From assembly GCF_902686445.1 (NCBI RefSeq), contig NC_062219.1:47209056-47273055 (forward strand): a stretch of 64,000 bases of DNA, written 5' to 3'. The number at the start of each line of letters is the position of its first letter. The stretch's first letter is position 1. The stretch is from Sciurus carolinensis. Its lineage: Eukaryota; Chordata; Mammalia; Rodentia; Sciuridae. A model generated the notes under the pieces. It worked only from the letters and a program-made list of their open reading frames with translations, was not told the origin of the DNA and made no database searches. A program made the translations under genes and the position numbers. Positions 55,501-64,000 of the stretch are shown here, piece after piece.

Positions 55501-58500
55501 AAATTTTGGTTTCCTCAGTAGATAAAACCTACTGCATAAGGTCATAAATATAATGAAAGGTGCCTGTTGCAGCTTAAACACTCAATGAATATCAGGTATT
55601 GATGAAATAGAGATTATTTCCTTAGCAAAAACAATTCTGAGTTCTGCCAGAATTGTACTCCATGGTTGGATATCACAGTCATGAATAAATGGCAAAGCAG
55701 TAGCTGTAACTCTTTTTAAAATACTTAACTGATGGTAAGCTTTGATTGTGGCAGTTATTTTATTTTTAACATTATTTTAATAAATATTTAACAGGCATGG
55801 ATAGAGTTCAGTGTTCTAGTGATCTCGCATTGGCTCACCAACTTCAACAAGAAGAAGACAGTAAGAGGAGATCTGAAGAATCAAGACAAGAAATGGAAGA
55901 ATTTCAGAAGCTGCAGGTGCAAAGATTAATAACAGTTATAATATTTTGATTTGGTAGAGTTCTTATTTCTAAAATATGCTTTCAACACTTTATCCTATTT
56001 TTGCCCTTATTAAAAATATTTTTCTCTATATATCTTATAATTCATAACAATGACCTTTTGTAAGTACTCATCCTAATTAGATACTGGAGTAATCACTTAA
56101 TACAGAGTATTTCAGAATCTTCACAATAAATCCACAGAGAAGTTAGTCTGTCCTCATACCTTTTTTTTTTTTTTCCCAGATAAAAAAGTGGAAATAGAGT
56201 GATTGAGTAACTTGCCCAGGGTTAGGCAGCTATTCAGTGGTAAAGTGGGGATTCAAACCTGTGTAGGTAAATGGGCAAATTGGGAGACTGAGACTCAGAA
56301 TTTGAATATCTGTATAAATACTTAGGAAAGGTAATTTAGAATAAATGCCCCCTGAGTCCTAAATTTTTTAATAGTTTTCAATTTCAGCCTTTTAAGAAGA
56401 AGCATTTATAATAGAAAGTGCAGTTTAATGATATTGAGACTGTGTTTACCTTAGTTGAATTTAGTATTTGTTGAGCTAAACTGGAAGCATCTGTTAAATT
56501 TTTAATGGATTTATATTTTTCATAGTTGTTTCTTTTTTCATTTCTAATTTATGAACTATAATGTCATTTGGGCTAATAACGCTCATAGAGTTTTTAAATG
56601 TTGATTTTCTATGTATTATAGAATAATGTAGAAATAAGAAGTGTTTATGATCAAGTAGGATTAAAAGTATTCGATTAAACTAATTTGATTAGATTTCTTT
56701 AAAGCTTTAATATGCTGACATGCATTATACATATAATTTTCCCAGATTTGTTGACCTTTGTCTTTTTTCTCTAACATCTCACACATGGCTATTTTTCCAT
56801 GAAATGTGTGTGCTTCGGAAAATCTAATTTAGAATTTTCTTTCTCACTGGTGATTCATTTATTCACAAAACATTTTCCTACCAGGATTTGGAGGCGAAAA
56901 GAAAATTGGCTTTTCCCAAGTCTTTTTTGAATTACATAAAATGCAAAATGCCTTTTCAACATTCTTAGTACAAAAAATTTCCAATATTTTTGGAGGTTTG
57001 TTTTATAACTACAATGTAGCATGATTGCTAAAATGAGTTATTGATTAAGTAGGTCTTTGTGGATCAGCCTGGCAACAAATAACAAGAACTGACAAGTTTC
57101 CTTGAAAACATGAGTAGCATATTCAGAATTCTTCTGCCTTTTACAATATATTTAGAAGAAAGATAGGACCCTCTGTTTTCTCTGCTACAAGAAAAGAAAG
57201 TGTTTGCTTATGGAGAAGTGCCACAGTAGTTGTTTATGGAGAGTTGTTAATTATAAGTCAAGGATTTCATGTGTATATGTATATGTGCACGCGTGCATTT
57301 TAGTTCTTAAAAAAATCTTCAAGTTGATTTATATAGAAATATGTAAGCCAAAATGTTTCAATATACATTTCCAAATAAATAAAACTGTGGCATGTTTCCA
57401 TCTCATTAACATACAAGGACATTAAAATTATGCCCTTTGTTTTTATGTTCAATAGCGACAATATGGTTTAGATAATTCTGGAGGATACAAACAACAGCAA
57501 CTACGAAACATGGAGATTGAAGTAAATAAGGGTAGGATGCTACCATCTGAATTTCACAGAAGAAAAGCTGACATGATGGAATCGCTAGCTCTTGGTACTG
57601 ACGATGGAAAAACAAAAACTTCCGGTGAGTATTTCTACATCAAAATCATAGTTTTAATATTGCATATACCACTGAGATAATAAAATCATTTAATTTTGCT
57701 CAATTTTTACAACCCAAGGTTTATATGGTATGAGGTGGGAGTAAGTTCAAGTAGAATGCTAACCATCTTCTAGACTGATGCTGTCCAATAGAAACCTAAT
57801 AGAAGCCATGTACAGAGTTAAATATCACTGAGCCACATTAAAAAAGTAAAAAGACACAGGTGAAATTATAGAAACTTAAACTTCTAGACCTGCGATAGGG
57901 TTATGGCCTGATAAACCATTGTAAGTTGGAACATACCTTGTGTTGAAAATGCGTTTAATATAGCTAAGCTGCTAAATATCATAGCTCAGCAACACAGTAC
58001 CCTGTAGTGTATCAGTAGTTTACCCTTGTGATGTCATAACTGACTTGCAGCTGTAACTCACAGCTGGTACCCAACATCTGGAGAGAATATCTTACCCCAT
58101 ACCCAAAGCCCAGGAAAAGAATTTAAAATACACTAGGTAAAATTTAAAGTATACTATAGTAGTCAAAAAAATCATGTTGCACCATCACAAGTCTATAGTT
58201 TTAATAGTTTAAACCCAGTGTATCCAAATATTATTGCAATGTTTAATCAATTTTAAGAACTATTAATGAGATATTTAACATTCTTTATACATTCTTTTAA
58301 ATTCAGTTTGTATTTTGTAATTTTCAGCACACCTGTATTAGTAGAGCTACATTCCAAATGCTCAGTATTCCCATGTAGCTAATAGCTAGTCTATGTTCAG
58401 TACATTTTTGGATACTAAAAGTTTTTTTTATATATTATGTCACTTAACCTGAAACAAAAATCTTCTTGTGTGCTTATTCTGCATGAGGTCATATCACTTA

Positions 58501-61500
58501 GGTTAAATAACTTTCTGAAGGCAAGGTTATTCAACTGTTATTGACCCAGCCAGTATTTATAATCAGGTCAGCCTTGTTCCAAAGCATGTCATTTCTCCTG
58601 AAAAGTGGTTATTTAAATTACTTTTTTGTATATATGTTAGGGTAGTAAAAAGAATTATATGAAAATATCTTTGTTCTCACCACCAGTTTTTTTTTTTTTA
58701 ATCTGAATGTTTTTCCACATTTACTTTAGTTTTTAAAGCTGTTAACTCTTTCATTGGATTTTTAAATCTTTGTGAACCCCTCACTGATTTTAATTCCTAC
58801 TCCCCCACAAAAGGAATCATTATCATTAATATTGTACTGGTTAGTGTCACGAATGTTTTACTACTCTTACTAATACGTACATCTCCATCAACATTATATA
58901 CCATTTTAAATGTGCTTAATCTACTTAACAATGGAATACAATATGTATGCTCCAAATTGCTTTACTAAAGTATAGTGATTCTTATAGCTGTACTCCATTA
59001 ATTTTAGCAGCATTATAGTATTTCCTTGTGTGAATTCTATGCCATTTATCTGTTTTCATTTTAATAGACATTTAGATTATTTCCAGTTTTTTATTCTTAC
59101 ACTTTAGGAACAGAACTTCTTCAAGAGTTTTTCTAGATTGATATTCAGAACTAAAATGCTAAATTTAAGGCTATACAAATCTTCAGCTTTGATTTTTCCA
59201 GAGTGATCTGTGTTCACACCAGTGTATTCCCAGTCACATTTTGTATGGTGACACTTTTTAGTTTCTTCCATTTAATGGAACATGGAACGAACATGTTTTG
59301 ATTTGCATTTTCCTGATTACTCCTGAATTAGTTTCCTCTTGAATGAATTCACTTGCTCTGTCTGTTGTCCGTCAGGTTGTCTTTCCTATGATTTGTGGGC
59401 ATTTTTTTAAGTATTCTGGATATTAATCCTTTCTTGAGTATATGAATGCAAATATCTTTGTTAGGTCTATTTGTGGCCTTTAAATTTTGTATATGGCGTC
59501 TTTAATTAGAAGTTTTAAAATCTGAAAATAACCAAACTTCTTAATTTTTCCCCAAATTATTTGTGTCCTAAGTGTCTTTTGGGGGCGATCACAAATATAT
59601 GTTCCTTTATATGTTCTTTAAATATTTTATGTTTTATATGTTGATTTTTAATTTCTTTGAATTTGTGTAAGTGCATATGTATGTGGAGGGTTGAGAAAGT
59701 AGGAATCTCTTTTTTCCCCTTCATTTCTAACACTATCTGCAAGTACTTATTACCTTCCTACCACTTATGGAATCTATATTTTTTCTATTTATTTGTAATA
59801 CCATATATTATATTTTGATATATGCATGGTTCTTTTCCTGAAGACTGTCCTTATACTTTCTTCAGGGGTCTGCATGTGGAAAAGGTCTATGTAGCATAGT
59901 GCATCCTAGCAGATATGCAACATGAATCATTAACAGGAAAACCTGTTAAAACTTCTATTTTTATTTATTTTATGTCGTCCTTTAATTTCTATGTGCACAT
60001 ATGTTTTAGAGTTATAAATGCAGTAGTATACATAATTTAAATATATCTGTAAGAGAATGAAGAACATTCCCCTCTATATCCTTTTTATAAACTGTCTTGT
60101 AATTTAGATGTGGTCGATTTAGTGGCATTTATTTTTTGTTAATGATGCAAAAGTTAATGAAGCAGCCATCATTTAAAGAATCTTCCTTTATATATTTGCA
60201 ACCTCGTTATGATTTTAACATTAGAATATTATTTTAACAAAAGATCAGTTCATCCTGGAAAACATAAAAAAGGGATTTAGATGCTAAGGAATAAAAAATA
60301 CTTGATTATAAGAATATTTTTCTTGAAAGCAATTATTTGATGTCATTGCTAAAACAGTGTAACCCAGATAGTGAGGTATTCCTCTCTTATATGTAGTAAG
60401 TATTCCAAAGTACACTATAATGTGTATCAGTTACTTTTAGGGTTTTTTCCTTCTCATTCTTAAAGGATTATCTCTAATCTCGATCTGTTCATCAAAGTCT
60501 ATGTTACTGAAATCCACAGGTTAACCATTTCCATGGCACGATATTTACTACTCAATTCTATGCCATTTTATTGTTCTTTTTCTTGAATTAATTATCTTTC
60601 TACATTCTTTGAAAAATGGCTACAATTTATATTTCTCTTCTTCCTACTACTAGGCATAGTTACAACTGTTTGTTCATTTAATTGTTTTGATTTATTGACC
60701 TTTGATCTACCTTCTTAGAGACAAAAGCCCATCTTTTAGGATATCCATCATTAAAATAAAAGGCATTTGGTTATTGTCATTTTGGTGCCACATGTTATAA
60801 GAAAGTATAAGGTATGTAAATAAGATTTCCCTGCTCATAAGCTTCACGAGTCCATACAGTATGTTAAATATTTGCACAGAACTGTAGTATTCTGTGATAG
60901 AATGTGACTAATACCTAGAGGGCACAAAAAATAAATGCAGTGATTGTTCAGAAAAAAAGAGACAGAAAAAGGATCCTTGAGAACAGTATCATTTGATCCT
61001 TGAAGGATCCCTGTGATTCTAAACACAAGAAGAATATACTAAAAGGGAAAAAGTATAGTCATATATGTACCTGGTTCTAACACCTTGTTTATCATATAGC
61101 CCTTGTAGTCTGAGTCCATGAGATTTCAACTATTGTCATAGTTATCTTTTTTTATCTTCAGCACTTAGTGTAGTACAAGGTAAATACAAAGTGAAACACT
61201 GAAATTAAATTAAAACTCAGTGGACAAAATGTTCTGTTGTTCATTTAGGCCACAGCCAAATTCATGGCAAGAAGAGTGATCTGAAATAAAGATAAGTTTG
61301 AAGATTGCTTGCAGTAAGCTGCGTATACCATAAGCTGATACTATTCTGTGGGTCATAGAGAGGTATTGTCTTTTGAGTGGGAGCAAATTGTTGAGAACTG
61401 AATGGTCTCCAACAGTATATATTATAAAATGAAGAGACAAAGAGATCATTCATTCATTCAACCGTTCTACTTTTATGTACTGAGTCCTGCAGATGCAGAA

Positions 61501-64000
61501 GTATGAGATGTAAACAACTTGAATTCAGTGTAATAAATAATATTCTAGCGTCAGGAAATGTAGTCGGTAGTAATAAGCAAGGTTATGAACTAAAGTTGTA
61601 ACAGTAAGAAGGTAAAGAAAAAGATGAAATGGATAGGATTTAGCTATGTAGTTTGAGGATGAGGTTGGCGTAGAGCCATAGAAATGTGGAACCAAATCCT
61701 TCTGTATCTTCTAACTCTTTTCTTAGGAATTATTGAAGCCCTTCAAAGATATTATCAGAATGCTGCCACAGACGTGAGGCGTGTCTGGCTTTCTGCAGTG
61801 GTGGATCATTTTCATTCATCTTTAGGAGACAAAGGTTGGGGTTGTGGTTATAGAAATTTCCAAATGCTACTTTCATCATTATTACAAAACGATGCCTATG
61901 ATGATTGCTTGAAAGGTATGTAAAATACAGAACTATCAACTTGTCATCTGATATAATACACATATGATATGGAATGAATTAATATATAACATGCATAATT
62001 AATAGCTTTAATAAACAAGTGCTTTGGTGGATATTTACATAAGAAAATTGAAATCTGGTTGGAGAGAGAGAATTACATAATAGATGTTAGGAATAACTGT
62101 CTTAAATATATTGTGGATTCCTTTACACTATATGATATACTGCCAGATGATATTGTTTAATACTTTATTAACTGTCATGTACTTTATTTGATAAAATAAT
62201 TTTAGGTATAACAGTTCCTTGCATTCCAAAAATTCAGTCTATGATTGAAGACGCGTGGAAGGAAGGTTTTGATCCTCAGGGAGCCTCTCAACTTAATAAC
62301 AAGTTACAGGGAACAAAGGCCTGGATTGGAGCATGTGAAGTATATACACTCCTGACCTCCCTGAGGGTAAAGTATGTACCTGAAAATTTTAGTTAATGTC
62401 ATTGCTATACCTGGGAGCTTTTGGTTTTTTGGTGTTTTGATTTTTTTTTTTCCTAAATTTTGTTTTTATCTAAGAGATATGTAGTGAAAACCAGTTGTAG
62501 ACAGTGTCTATTGCTTTTTTTTTTTTTTTTTTTTAATTGTTCTACCTACTCACCCTCAGTCTAACATGATTTAGTCAGTTTCTATTAAAGACAGTTTAGA
62601 CCGGGCGTGGTGGTACACACCTGTAATCCCAGTGGCTCGGGAGGCAGAAGAATGGTGAGTTCAAAGCCAGACTCAGCAGAAGCAAGTCACTAAGTAACTC
62701 AGTGAAACCCTGTCTGTAAATAAAATACAAAAACTAGAGCTGGAGATGTGGCTCAGTGACTGAGTCCCCTGAGTTCAATCCCTGATCCCCCCCAACAAAA
62801 ATAAAAGAGTTTAGATTATAATTGTATAAATGTTGCTCATTGCTGATTTTATTCCCTCAAACTTTCTGAAGTTCTCCTTAATCATTGCCTTTTCTTTTCC
62901 CTCTTCCTATTTTACTTAAATATTCCTTTTAATTTATTATTAAGAAAAATTTTCTTCTAAAATGCCTGATCTAGCTTCTTTACTGATTTATTAAAGTTTA
63001 GTAAAGCTTATTTATTAATATGCCTTGTATTTGTGTGCTAGTTTAAATGTCTTCCTTTTCTTCTGTGTAGAATTATACTCCATAAGGTACTATTAACTAT
63101 TTTAAATCTAAACATGAAATCAGACTGCTGACCCTAAAGCATTGTTCCTACATCTAAACAGTTTATCCAGAAGTTTATTTGAGCACCTGAAACTCAGTAA
63201 TTAGATGCAAGCTCTGAGCATTAAACATAATGTGACCGAGTTTAGCATGGATATTTTGGAAATTTTATTGCCAAGAGAGACAAGAACAGGCTGTCATCTG
63301 TGCTGTGGTTTGAAGTGATAATAATGCTATTAATGCTTTTTATTATACTTGACCTTTGTAAAATAGTCGTTGAGTAGTATGACCAGTATTTATTCCAGGG
63401 TGACTCTTCTTGAAGGAATCACACCACCATTATCTGGTGCCAGGTAGGAGATGGATAGAAGGACAGATGTGGGTTCACACACAGGTTCCTGTCATCTTTA
63501 CATGTATTCTTGTCTGTTATTGGAATTTGAGAAAATTGAAAGTATTCTTAATGTACACCAATGGCTATTGAAGAAGTAAAATCAGAAATCAGCTTCTAAC
63601 TGATCATCAGGATTAAAGGCTTTAGAATAAAAACTATGTCCTGATTATATGTCGATGACTTTTAAAAGTCAAGCATGGTCCTCATTTACTCTTTAGATCA
63701 GTCATAAATCTTGTTGGTGAATGGTTATTTACATAATTATTTCTCCCACAAAGATAATAATTTCCCAGTTAAATAATAAAAATTTATCATCTGATAAAAA
63801 TTTATCATCTTCTTTCTTCCTAGGAAGAATTAATAGATAAAATTAGTTCTAAAATAAATTTCTTTTTTATTTGACACTTAAATCAGAGAAAATCCATTTT
63901 GTCAATTTTTTATAGGTGCCGTATTATTGATTTTCACAAGTCAACTGGTCCTTCAGGTACACATCCTCGTTTATTTGAGTGGATACTGAACTATTACTCT
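46003..64000 (+). CDS. ZUP1: ZUP1, zinc finger-containing ubiquitin peptidase 1 (5' part; 464 codons, cut at window edge)
   Basis: Deubiquitinase of peptidase family C78, specific for long K63-linked ubiquitin chains and acting in genome maintenance. Coding exons are 46003-46552, 53009-53119, 55795-55916, 57456-57624, 61727-61915, 62206-62371 and 63916 onwards. All junctions keep frame. Four zinc fingers are visible: C4-H25, C32-H53, C153-H174 and C192-H212. A ubiquitin-binding MIU helix follows (DLALAHQLQQEED, from residue 230), then a long charged helical arm, then the protease core with WGCGYRNFQ and the catalytic Cys357 (human Cys360). The catalytic His and Asp of the family lie past the right edge. 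Human ZUP1 has 578 residues, so about 110 remain outside. Confidence 0.95.
46790..47900 (-). mobile_element. L1 ORF2-region fragment, antisense to ZUP1
   Basis: GAGGCTTATTTATGACTCAA, TTATTTATCACAGTAGAAGT and TTTTGGGTGTAGGTCCTTTA read in reverse as L1 text. Plus-strand reading frames here are by-products. The extent beyond 47,900 is unclear. Confidence 0.6.
50150..50570 (-). repeat. 3' LTR of the MaLR-type element
   Basis: Lower-coordinate copy, containing GTAGGATGGGCTAATTAGGC and CAGGAGCTTTTTGTGGACAC. More diverged from the other copy than a recent insertion would be. Confidence 0.65.
51850..52250 (-). repeat. 5' LTR of the MaLR-type element
   Basis: Higher-coordinate copy with TTAGGATGGACTAATTAGGC, CAGGAGCTTTTGGGGGACAC and GGAGTTTATTTTGGC, whose reverse contains an AATAAA signal. 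Confidence 0.65.
53009..53119 (+). CDS. ZUP1: ZUP1 exon 3 (residues 184-220, zinc finger 4)
   Basis: Acceptor CATACAG, donor GACAAG then GTATGT. It encodes DCDQPFYDCPMCGLICTNYD and ILQEHVDLHLEES. This is the fourth finger, a UBZ-like ubiquitin binder next to the MIU in the human protein. Confidence 0.95.
54300..55260 (+). mobile_element. ERVL-type LTR split by an antisense MaLR-type LTR
   Basis: The outer LTR appears in two parts: about 54,300-54,640 (GCACCATCTAATTGACCTGG, TGCATTGGGGTCAGTTGCTC) and about 54,970-55,260 (GCTTCTGTGATCGTGTGAAT, TTTCTCTGAGAAACCCTGAC). Between them lies reverse LTR-like sequence (GTGACAAAATACCTAATAAA ... CTCATGGCTGCCAGGAAGCA). Confidence 0.5.
55470..55605 (+). repeat. 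MIR fragment
   Basis: ATTACTTAACCTCTTCAAAT, TTTGGTTTCCTCAGTAGATA and CTCAATGAATATCAGG are typical of the MIR 3' half. Confidence 0.65.
55795..55916 (+). CDS. ZUP1: ZUP1 exon 4 (residues 221-261, MIU helix)
   Basis: Acceptor TTAACAG, donor CTGCAG then GTGCAA. It encodes GMDRVQCSSDLALAHQLQQE and a strongly charged helix (SKRRSEESRQEMEEFQKLQ). The donor is weak at +3 to +5, but phase and homology require it. Confidence 0.95.
56110..56280 (-). repeat. MIR fragment
   Basis: GAGTAACTTGCCCAGGGTTA, GCAGCTATTCAGTGGTAAAG and GGGGATTCAAACCTGTGTAG: a clear reverse MIR with a T tract at its low-coordinate side. Confidence 0.75.
57456..57624 (+). CDS. ZUP1: ZUP1 exon 5 (residues 262-317 plus one base)
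   Basis: Acceptor TCAATAG, donor TCCG then GTGAGT. It encodes RQYGLDNSGGYKQQQLRNME and EFHRRKADMMESLALG, the helical arm that helps contact the distal ubiquitin in ZUP1. Confidence 0.95.
57776..58420. mobile_element. Two nested old DNA-transposon copies
   Basis: Outer element opens GATGCTGTCCAATAGAAACC and closes near GTAGCTAATAGCTAGTCTAT. Inside, from about 57,892 to 58,110, lies GATAGGGTTATGGCCTGATA and TTGTAAGTTGGAACATACCT, like a second family. Assignment is from memory of repeat consensus sequences. Confidence 0.5.
58800..59560 (-). mobile_element. Old L1-like fragment in ZUP1 intron 5
   Basis: TTATCTGTTTTCATTTTAAT and TTCTGGATATTAATCCTTTC read in reverse as L1 3' sequence. Confidence 0.55.
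61727..61915 (+). CDS. ZUP1: ZUP1 exon 6 (residues 318-380, catalytic cysteine)
   Basis: Acceptor TTCTTAG, donor GAAAG then GTATGT. It encodes the start of the C78 protease domain: IIEALQRYYQNAATDVRRVW, then GDKGWGCGYRNFQMLLSSLL. Cys357 (codon TGT at 61843-61845) is the nucleophile. Confidence 0.96.
62206..62371 (+). CDS. ZUP1: ZUP1 exon 7 (residues 381-435)
   Basis: Acceptor ATTTTAG, donor GGTAAA then GTATGT. It encodes ITVPCIPKIQSMIEDAWKEG, then GASQLNNKLQGTKAWIGACE and VYTLLTSLRV, protease-core sequence collinear with human ZUP1. Confidence 0.95.
62602..62812 (+). mobile_element. B1-dID SINE in ZUP1 intron 7
   Basis: GGGCGTGGTGGTACACACCT, GTAATCCCAGTGGCTCGGGA, then TGGAGATGTGGCTCAGTGAC and TTCAATCCCTGATCCCCC. 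Confidence 0.9.
63916..64000 (+). CDS. ZUP1: ZUP1 exon 8, partial (residues 436-464)
   Basis: Acceptor TTTTATAG. It encodes CRIIDFHKSTGPSGTHPRLF and EWILNYYS up to the right edge, which falls on a codon boundary. The exon is still open there. Confidence 0.92.

Larger units (their letters stand above)
53120..55794 (+). other. ZUP1 intron 3
   Basis: Holds an LTR-like composite (about 54,300-55,260) and a MIR-like stretch near 55,470. The remainder, about 53,120-54,290, is unassigned. Confidence 0.7.
57625..61726 (+). other. ZUP1 intron 5
   Basis: Holds an old DNA-transposon composite (57,775-58,420) and antisense L1-like sequence (58,800-59,560). From about 59,620 to 61,726 I see only AT-rich sequence with nothing to assign. 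Confidence 0.7.

Noticed and set aside
1..64000. CRISPR arrays, operons, phage or plasmid features
   Set aside because: The sequence is vertebrate nuclear DNA; no regularly spaced repeats or bacterial-type genes are present.

Overview
The window is mammalian nuclear DNA. It has long introns, GT-AG splice sites, CpG-rich promoters, and L1, MIR, MaLR and DNA-transposon remnants. The SINEs point to a squirrel-type rodent (Sciuridae: marmot, ground squirrel or tree squirrel). There are many tRNA-derived ID elements and several composite B1-dID elements, a combination typical of squirrels. The order is an inference from repeats; the two genes are recognised from their translated exons.

Two protein genes lie head to head. 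Positions 1 to about 39,750 hold KPNA5 (importin alpha-6) on the minus strand. All 14 coding exons could be placed. They join in frame to 539 codons, from ATG at 39,606-39,604 to the stop at 142-140. The 5' UTR start and the 3' end of the 3' UTR are not resolved, and the 3' UTR runs off the left edge. Positions about 43,750 to 64,000 hold the 5' part of ZUP1 (ZUFSP, a K63-specific deubiquitinase) on the plus strand: a non-coding exon 1, then seven coding exons giving 464 codons before the right edge cuts the gene. The catalytic cysteine is inside; the rest of the catalytic site is outside.

The 4 kb between the genes holds the KPNA5 CpG island (with a YY1-type site), a (TC)n tract, a degenerate LTR-like element pointing towards KPNA5, and the ZUP1 promoter with a strong ZNF143/THAP11-type motif. 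No third protein gene is supported.

The introns are dominated by repeats. KPNA5 introns carry about 15 ID copies, mostly antisense to the gene, several B1-dID elements, an L1 ORF2-region remnant and MaLR LTRs. ZUP1 intron 2 carries antisense L1 and a nearly complete MaLR-type element with two LTRs. The genes are not a pathway unit: KPNA5 is a nuclear-import adaptor and ZUP1 a ubiquitin protease of the DNA-damage response. What links them is the divergent arrangement. I found no undescribed multi-gene system. The most useful oddities are a GC-AG intron in KPNA5, a recent 93-bp duplication in its intron 7, several nested insertions with readable target-site duplications, and the LTR-like element between the promoters.
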